A DNA stretch of 10,878 nucleotides, taken from assembly GCA_003526435.1 (NCBI GenBank), contig DPWF01000043.1:21326-32203 (forward strand), read 5' to 3'. A model generated the notes under the pieces. That model saw only the letters and a program-made list of their open reading frames with translations. It was not told where the DNA came from and searched no databases. Position numbers and translations under genes: made by a program. The stretch comes from Chitinophagaceae bacterium (GTDB taxonomy: Bacteria; Bacteroidota; Bacteroidia; Chitinophagales; Chitinophagaceae). Shown here one piece after another: positions 5,875 through 10,878 of this stretch (its first letter is position 1; each line of letters begins with the position of its first letter).

Positions 5875-7290
5875 TTAGTAGCCGGGGTTCTGTTTAAAGT
5901 TGGTATTGAAATTTGTTTCAGCGCTTGGATAAGGCAGTTGAAAACGGTGATCGGTATTGGCCATATTCAGGAAGAGATAAGTGGTTCCTGTTCCGTCTGC
6001 ACGGTCGCCTCTTGTACCATCGCGGTTGATGGGGAGGTTCAGGCGTTTCAGATCGAAGAAGCGATCGCCTTCGAATGCCAGTTCCAGTCTGCGTTGTCTT
6101 AATATTTCGGTCAGAACCTGATCGTCGGTTAATCCAACCAGTGGCTGGTAATCGGTATAACGCTGCGAACGCAGCAGGTTAAGATCGGCCAATGCAGCTG
6201 TTGCATTTCCGCTACGCAAATAAGCTTCTGCCCTGTTGAGTAACACTTCCGCCGTACGCAATAATTTAATATCAAGCACACCCAATATACCACCGGTACG
6301 TCCGGCATATTTGGTTACATGGTTTTGTTGTACACCATTGTATGGACTTGTGGTGATATATGCTGCGGTTCTTACATCAGTTGGTGTAAACGCCTGACGC
6401 AGGTTATATTCTACTACATATTCAGAACGAATATTTCCTGATGTGATCTGGTAGAAATTTACACCCGGTGTATTGATGTTATCCAGTGTGGTATTTAATA
6501 CTTTGAATAAAACACCATTGGTTGTTTCATCTCTCCATACCCTTGCCACGTCGGCCATGGCAGGCAATACCGGTGTAGTACCCAATGCAGCATTAGCCGA
6601 TGTAATGGTTTTTGCATAATCGCCCATATAGAGATACAAACGTGAAAGCAATCCCTGTACAGCAGCCCTGTTTATTCTGCCCGCGCCATTGTTTACTCCT
6701 ATCATGGGTTCTGCAGCAACCAGGTCGGCAGCAATTTTATCATAGAACTGTCTTACCGGTTCTTTGCTGGGCATGATATCAGATGCAGTGCTGGTTACAT
6801 ATGGTGCCACCGAATCGGTATTGGTTGCATTTACATACGTTTTAGCGTGGTAACGTGCAATATCAAAATACTGCCATGCTCTTACGGCCAGTGCTTCTGC
6901 TTTTGCATTGTCTTTAAAGGCACCTGCGGGAAACTTATCAATATTTTCCAGGATTGCATTGGCTCTTCTGATCACACCATAGGCACTGGTAAGAAAAGAA
7001 ATGGTTGTGTTACCATTATAACGCCACTCACTGAAATTGGTAAGGGTCTGTCGGCCAGATGTACTCAAAATCAGGTTATCGGCCAGCGCATCGGCCATAA
7101 TGTTCCAGGTTGAGTTGGCATAAGTTCCCCTCAATCCTGAATACATACCATTTACTGCCAGTGTTACATCGGCTTGTGTGGTAAATGCTTTTCCTGTTTC
7201 GATCTGGTCGAATGGACCCAGATCGAGTTCGCTTTTTTTACAACTTGCCAGTGTGGCAATGGTTGCTATCGTGAATATGAATTTTTTCAT
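5875..7290 (-). CDS. SusD/RagB-family outer-membrane nutrient-binding lipoprotein
   Basis: A 471-residue surface lipoprotein that captures the ligand and acts as a lid on its SusC partner. The ATG at 7290 gives a lipoprotein signal MKKFIFTIATIATLASC with the lipidated Cys at 17; the longer frame from 7329 would bury this signal and overlap susC, so I reject it. SusD signatures: N-terminal LDLGPFDQIETGKAFTT with the following AVNGMYSGL (about 22-53), the helical TPR-like RRANAILENIDKF and EALAVRAWQYFDIARYHAK (132-150), RAAVQGLLSRLYLYMGDY (208-225), LRTAEVLLNRAEAYLRSG (344-361), RQRRLELAFEGDRFFDLKR (398-416) and the terminal NPGY. It starts 16 bp after the susC stop, so the two are cotranscribed. 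No glycoside hydrolase or sulfatase follows, so the substrate cannot be guessed. Confidence 0.96.
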   Translation of the reverse strand: MKKFIFTIATIATLASCKKSELDLGPFDQIETGKAFTTQADVTLAVNGMYSGLRGTYANSTWNIMADALADNLILSTSGRQTLTNFSEWRYNGNTTISFLTSAYGVIRRANAILENIDKFPAGAFKDNAKAEALAVRAWQYFDIARYHAKTYVNATNTDSVAPYVTSTASDIMPSKEPVRQFYDKIAADLVAAEPMIGVNNGAGRINRAAVQGLLSRLYLYMGDYAKTITSANAALGTTPVLPAMADVARVWRDETTNGVLFKVLNTTLDNINTPGVNFYQITSGNIRSEYVVEYNLRQAFTPTDVRTAAYITTSPYNGVQQNHVTKYAGRTGGILGVLDIKLLRTAEVLLNRAEAYLRSGNATAALADLNLLRSQRYTDYQPLVGLTDDQVLTEILRQRRLELAFEGDRFFDLKRLNLPINRDGTRGDRADGTGTTYLFLNMANTDHRFQLPYPSAETNFNTNFKQNPGY

Positions 7291-7306
7291 GCTTCTTTTT
7301 TTTGAA

Positions 7307-10300
7307 TTAGAACTTGATATCCAAACCAACAGTGATGGTTCTGGCAGTCGGGTAACTATACAGTGTTAATTGACCTGGCTGTGAAAAAGTAGCCGCTCCT
7401 GATTCACGGTTAGGGAAGCCTACTTCAGGTGTTCCCCTGAATTTGGTTCCCATCCATAAATTGGTTCCCTGAACATAAAAACGGAATCCGCTGATACCCA
7501 ATTTTCTGGTAATAGATGAAGGAAGTGTATAACCAATTACCACATCACGCAGTGTGATATAATCACCCTTCTCTAAAAATTTATCACTGGCCAGGTTTAC
7601 TTTCTGTGATGCATCAGTAATAGATGGATTGGCTACCACATCACCCGGTTTGGTCCAGTAATTCAAAGCATCCGTAAACTGGTTGATCGCAAGGCTCGAT
7701 GCATTACCACCATCACCCACTGCATTTCTGTACATCTGGTTGTAGATATAGTTACCACCATTGTAATAGAACTGCAGACTCAGATCCAGGTTTTTATAGC
7801 GCAGGTTTGAATTCACGCTACCGAAGAATTTAGCCAGTGGCGATTTTCCTTCCAGCAATACCTGATCGTTTAAGGAATAGGTTTCTGTGATTGAACCATC
7901 TGCACGGTAATAACGGTTTCTTCCGTTGGCGGGATTAATACCTGCCCATCTCACCATGAAATAAGTATTCAGTTCCTGACCTACTGTTAATCTTGTGTTT
8001 GAAGTAGAGGGTAAATCAGGCGATACCAGTTGTGTTACTTTATTATCGTTCTGAGAATAGTTGAATGAAATATTCCAGTTAAGATCTTTCTTACGAATTA
8101 CATCACCACTTAAACTAACCTCAAATCCTTTATTCACTACAGAGCCCACATTGCTTAACACACTGGTAAATCCTGTGGCCTGGCTTACGTTTTTAGGGAA
8201 GAGCAGGTCTTTTGTGGTTCTGTTGTAATAATCAAACGTACCGGTAATGCGGTTATTGAATAAGCCAAACTCCAGTCCGATATCGTAGTTGAAATTTTTC
8301 TCCCAGGTAAGATCCGGATTAGCCAACTGGTTTGGAATAGCAGCAGGCAACTGGTTATAACTTGAACTCAATGCATATGTACCCAGTGATCCATAAAACT
8401 GGTTGGGCACATTACCCGAAGTACCAACAGAACTTCTCAAACGCAGATCGCTGATGTACGACAGCTTATCCAAAAAAGCTTCTTTCTTGATGTTCCACCA
8501 TGCGCTGGCGGCCCAGAAATTAGAGAAGCGGTTATTGGTACCAAATCGTGAAGAACCATCTGTTCTTGCACTCAGTTTAACACCATAGGTTTTTTTCCAG
8601 TCGTAACCAACCGAACCAAAATAAGAGATGATGGAAAACTGTGAGCGCGATGTAGTAGCAGTTTGTACCTGTGCCGCATTTTCAATCGTGGTTACAGTTG
8701 GAGTGGGCATACTGTTACCGGCCAGTAAATAAGAATAGAAACTACGTTTGGTAAATTCCTGTCCGGCCAGTACATCAATATTATGTTCGCCGTTAATGGT
8801 TTTGTTCCAGCTAGCGGTATTGGTAGCTACATACTGGAAGTCCTGGTTACCACCGTCTGATTTCTGGCTATAACCCAGAATAGCGGCCAGGTTAGAACCC
8901 GGTTGCAGATAGCTTTCTGTTTTCGCGGTATTGTAATTCATCGCCAACTGTGTTTTCAATGTCAGCGATTTCAGTGGTTTTGCTTCTGCATACAATGTTG
9001 CGAATGTGGCAATACGATCGAGGAAGAAGGTATTTTTTTCCTGACCCTCCAACGCAGAGAAGCCCTGGAAAGTAAGGTTATATGTACCATTAGGCATGTA
9101 CAATGGCTCATATGGATTACTGGTAAAATACGCTCTCCATGGACTCTGCACATTATTCAGTTCCCTGTTCTGGTATTCTGTAGAGTGTGTTACACCCAGG
9201 TTCACACCTGTTTTCAGCCATTCGTATGCCTGGTATTCAATATTGAAACGGCCACCGGTACGATCGCGGCGCGACATATACATCAATCCTTTCTCATTGA
9301 ATTTATTCAGCGAGAGATAGTAGCGAATCTTGTCTGATGATCCTGTTAAGGCTACTTCGTGCTGATCGGTATAACCATCCTGCAAATAATATTTACTCCA
9401 GTCACCTGCACCTCTTGATTCCATTAGGTTCCAGAGGTCTTCGCGTTGTTGTGCGGTAATATTAAACAGTGTAGATCCTGCTGGAAAAGCACCCGAGGTA
9501 ATCCTGTTTCTGATCATTGAATCTGCAATAGCATTCACCACACCTGCGTCAAACTCGTACTGAAGTTTTTGTCTTGCATTCATCAGCTTCACATTGTTCA
9601 ATGGCTGAAGTCCTACAAAACCATGCTGGAATGAGTAACGCAATTCTGGTTTTCCTGATTTACCTCTTTTGGTGGTAACCACAATTACGCCATTACCCGC
9701 ACGTGCTCCATAGATAGCTGCAGCAGATGCGTCTTTTAATACTGATACGTTTTCAATATCATTTGGATTGATCAATCCAAATGCGGTTGAAGTAACTGCA
9801 ATACCATCTACCATAATCAATGGTTCAGATGATGCGTTGATAGATCCGGTACCACGTATACGCATATAACCACTTTGTCCGGGCTGACCACTCTGTCCAA
9901 TTACCTGCAGACCCGCAGATTTACCCTGTAATAATTGGGTGAAGTTGGCAATCGGTTTTTGTGCAATCTCTTTGTTATCAATAACAGAGATGCTACCATT
10001 GAGGTCTCGCTTTTTAACACTCTGGTAACCCACTACCACCACTTCATCAAGACTTTTATCAGCCGGGTCAATCTGTATGGTGTAATTGGTATTGGCTGTG
10101 AGATTTAGTTCACGGTCGGTATAACCAACAGCCGAAATAACCAATGTTTTAGCCGTTGCAGAAACAGTGAGAGAAAACTGTCCGTCGGCATTAGCGGAAG
10201 TACCCACATTGGTTCCTTTTACAAGAACACTTGCATTCGGGACCTTGTTATTGTCCCTGTCGACCACCCTTCCGGTAATGGTCCTGTTTTGAGCGATGGC

Positions 10301-10348
10301 TGCCAGTCCTATTAAAAAGGAGCAGCAGAGAAGTACAAATTTTCGCAT
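7307..10348 (-). CDS. SusC/RagA-family TonB-linked outer-membrane transporter
   Basis: A 1013-residue outer-membrane barrel that imports ligands handed over by the SusD-like protein, powered by TonB-ExbB-ExbD. Residues 1-20 are a signal peptide (FVLLCCSFLIGLAAIAQ). Residues 23-93 are a carboxypeptidase-regulatory-like domain (TITGRVVDRDNNKVPNASVL, ISAVGYTDRE). DEVVVVGY at 101-108 is the usual TonB-box-like element. The plug (about 113-228) has QLLQGKSAGLQV, GQPGQSGYMRIRGTGSIN, PLIMVDGI and the SusC signature VSVLKDASAAAIYGARAGNG. The barrel runs to the C-terminal TITVGLDIKF. There is no FecR-interacting STN domain, so sigma/anti-sigma signalling is not indicated. The start at 10348 gives a clean signal peptide. 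The leader shows an inverted repeat and a motif shared with the receptor at 1-1011. Confidence 0.97.
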   Translation of the reverse strand: MRKFVLLCCSFLIGLAAIAQNRTITGRVVDRDNNKVPNASVLVKGTNVGTSANADGQFSLTVSATAKTLVISAVGYTDRELNLTANTNYTIQIDPADKSLDEVVVVGYQSVKKRDLNGSISVIDNKEIAQKPIANFTQLLQGKSAGLQVIGQSGQPGQSGYMRIRGTGSINASSEPLIMVDGIAVTSTAFGLINPNDIENVSVLKDASAAAIYGARAGNGVIVVTTKRGKSGKPELRYSFQHGFVGLQPLNNVKLMNARQKLQYEFDAGVVNAIADSMIRNRITSGAFPAGSTLFNITAQQREDLWNLMESRGAGDWSKYYLQDGYTDQHEVALTGSSDKIRYYLSLNKFNEKGLMYMSRRDRTGGRFNIEYQAYEWLKTGVNLGVTHSTEYQNRELNNVQSPWRAYFTSNPYEPLYMPNGTYNLTFQGFSALEGQEKNTFFLDRIATFATLYAEAKPLKSLTLKTQLAMNYNTAKTESYLQPGSNLAAILGYSQKSDGGNQDFQYVATNTASWNKTINGEHNIDVLAGQEFTKRSFYSYLLAGNSMPTPTVTTIENAAQVQTATTSRSQFSIISYFGSVGYDWKKTYGVKLSARTDGSSRFGTNNRFSNFWAASAWWNIKKEAFLDKLSYISDLRLRSSVGTSGNVPNQFYGSLGTYALSSSYNQLPAAIPNQLANPDLTWEKNFNYDIGLEFGLFNNRITGTFDYYNRTTKDLLFPKNVSQATGFTSVLSNVGSVVNKGFEVSLSGDVIRKKDLNWNISFNYSQNDNKVTQLVSPDLPSTSNTRLTVGQELNTYFMVRWAGINPANGRNRYYRADGSITETYSLNDQVLLEGKSPLAKFFGSVNSNLRYKNLDLSLQFYYNGGNYIYNQMYRNAVGDGGNASSLAINQFTDALNYWTKPGDVVANPSITDASQKVNLASDKFLEKGDYITLRDVVIGYTLPSSITRKLGISGFRFYVQGTNLWMGTKFRGTPEVGFPNRESGAATFSQPGQLTLYSYPTARTITVGLDIKF

Positions 10349-10363
10349 GATATTTCGAGTTTA

Positions 10364-10383
10364 TTGTTGTGCGTAGACAACAA
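10364..10383 (-). promoter_or_regulatory. Small inverted repeat and shared leader motif before susC
   Basis: TTGTTGT and ACAACAA form a 7-bp inverted repeat with a 6-nt loop, 15 bases upstream of the susC ATG. The overlapping minus-strand motif GTTTTGTTGTCTAC (10386-10373) differs by one base from the motif at 1046-1033 before the other TonB receptor, at nearly the same distance from the start. I find no clear -33/-7 promoter pair for susC. Confidence 0.35.
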
Positions 10384-10540
10384 AACTTCAGCAAATACCG
10401 TATGCGGAACGATGTTAAAACCCCAAGTTCAATTTTTAACACCTGAAGTAGGGGAATGGAGGAGTGAGGGGGGGAATGGTGAATCGTGAATGGTCAATGG
10501 TCAATGGTGAATATTTTAGGAGGAGGTGATGTAAAATGGG

Positions 10541-10612
10541 AAGTGAGTAGTCAGTAGTGAGCAGTGAGTATTGGTATGTTTCCACTCATTGCTCACTACT
10601 GACTACTCACTT
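10541..10612. repeat. Element E: inverted repeat of GTGAGTA heptads
   Basis: Arm 1 (10541-10569) and arm 2 (10584-10612) are reverse complements over 29 bp with one mismatch, with a 14-nt loop. The arms are heptads of the form GTSAGYA, a skeleton that resembles the GTSAATS of element F once the unit is rotated. The element is nested within F. As DNA it can extrude as a cruciform; as RNA it forms a long hairpin on either strand. Confidence 0.85.
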
Positions 10613-10627
10613 TACAACTCACCCCAG

Positions 10628-10650
10628 CCCTTTCTGCTTCGCAGAAGGGG
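10628..10650. repeat. GC-rich side hairpin within element F
   Basis: CCCTTTCTGC (10628-10637) pairs with GCAGAAGGGG (10641-10650) through ten pairs, one of them a wobble, around a TTC loop. No T-tract follows directly on the plus strand, and on the minus strand none follows either, so it is not a textbook terminator. It sits asymmetrically on the right side of the nested cruciform. Confidence 0.6.
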
Positions 10651-10723
10651 GTAACCTTTTCACCATTCACCATTGACCATTCACGGCTTAGTAATCATTT
10701 ATTTCCTTTCAGTGTTTTAAGTT

Positions 10724-10822
10724 TTTGAAAGGGCCGACAGTATAATAATATTGTGTCAAACATTTCTCTCATATGTCAGTTTTAATAAAACGCGAGCGGG
10801 TATTCTTACCTGCTTTTTTTTT
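10724..10822 (+). ncRNA. Candidate plus-strand small RNA: Bacteroidetes-type promoter followed by a terminator
   Basis: TTTG at 10724-10727 and TAATATTG at 10746-10753 (one mismatch to TAnnTTTG) are 18 bp apart, as expected for the Bacteroidetes housekeeping sigma factor. Transcription would start near 10760 and end at the terminator at 10796-10822, giving an RNA of about 60 nt. There is no credible coding frame inside: the ATG at 10773 opens a 29-codon frame that runs through the terminator. It could also be a leader with an attenuator for a plus-strand gene beyond the window. Inference from signals only. Confidence 0.3.
10796..10822 (+). terminator. Rho-independent terminator on the plus strand
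   Basis: GCGGGTA (10796-10802) pairs with TACCTGC (10807-10813), seven pairs including one wobble, with a TTCT loop, followed directly by nine T (10814-10822). It points along the plus strand, opposite to every gene in the window, so it must serve an RNA starting in the 10690-10790 region or be a leader attenuator. Confidence 0.65.
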
Positions 10823-10839
10823 GCATGAAAGGGGATGGC

Positions 10840-10878
10840 GAATGGTGAATCGTCAATCGTGAATGGTCAATGGTGAAT
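10840..10878. repeat. Second copy of the element F heptad arm at the window end
   Basis: This 39-nt stretch matches 10474-10512 at 36 of 39 positions in the same orientation; all three differences are G/C exchanges. It runs to the last base of the window, so its inverted partner, if any, lies outside, or it shares the arm at 10661-10685. Confidence 0.75.

Larger units (their letters stand above)
10474..10685. repeat. Element F: inverted repeat of TSAATSG heptads enclosing element E
   Basis: A run of heptads of the form T[G/C]AAT[G/C]G fills 10474-10512. Its part 10485-10509 pairs with 10661-10685 as a reverse complement, 24 of 25 positions. An inner segment GGTGATGTAAA (10525-10535) also pairs with 10611-10623 apart from a 2-nt bulge, and element E sits inside, so the whole 200-bp stretch can fold as one long cruciform with a side hairpin at 10628-10650. 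Confidence 0.75.

Noticed and set aside
7291..7329. Longer susD start at 7329
   Set aside because: It would overlap the susC 3' end and place 13 polar residues before a clear lipoprotein signal peptide that starts at 7290.
10773..10862. A 29-codon plus-strand frame starting MSVLIKRERV
   Set aside because: It runs through the terminator T-tract and into the heptad repeat, so it is very unlikely to be a gene.
10474..10878. CRISPR array, suggested by the repeated heptads
   Set aside because: Units are 7 nt and contiguous, with no 30-40 nt spacers, no constant 24-40 nt repeats and no cas genes.

Overview
The window reads as chromosomal DNA from a Bacteroidota bacterium, most likely a member of the Chitinophagaceae. 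The grounds are a SusC/SusD outer-membrane nutrient-uptake pair, a second TonB-dependent receptor with a carboxypeptidase-regulatory-like N-terminal domain, a lone LytTR regulator, a DUF1080 (3-keto-disaccharide hydrolase-like) protein, and no convincing Shine-Dalgarno sites before the starts. Genus and species cannot be told from the sequence alone.

Every recognisable protein gene is on the minus strand, so transcription runs from high to low coordinates. In that order: susC-like (7307-10348) and susD-like (5875-7290), 16 bp apart and ended by a strong hairpin terminator; a gene-free gap of about 460 bp; a stand-alone LytTR regulator (4837-5298); a class I SAM methyltransferase (3907 to about 4740) with a C-terminal membrane segment; a secreted DUF1080 protein (2803-3759) with a classic rho-independent terminator downstream; a sugar-porter MFS transporter (1066-2373); and, 54 bp further on, the first 337 codons of a TonB-dependent receptor (1-1011) cut by the window edge. 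The SusCD pair would bind and import an oligosaccharide or other polymer fragment across the outer membrane. The MFS protein would move a monosaccharide across the inner membrane. DUF1080 would act in the periplasm, possibly on oxidised (3-keto) glycosides. The substrates cannot be read from the sequence.

The most unusual content lies between the genes. Every intergenic gap longer than about 60 bp holds at least one long inverted repeat whose arms are degenerate tandem arrays of a 7- or 8-nt word: 2401/2538, 3793/3864, 4765/4817, 5761/5803, and a nested pair at 10474-10685 with another arm at 10840-10878. The word differs from locus to locus, but the design is constant: short-period arms, a purine-rich arm first on either strand, and a fold-back copy after a loop. 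Several of these touch stop or start codons. One doubles as the susD terminator, and one appears to have removed any ATG start from the methyltransferase gene. I know of no described family with this exact combination and treat it as the main candidate for something new. The gap upstream of susC also carries a plus-strand Bacteroidetes-type promoter followed by a rho-independent terminator with no gene between them, a candidate small RNA.
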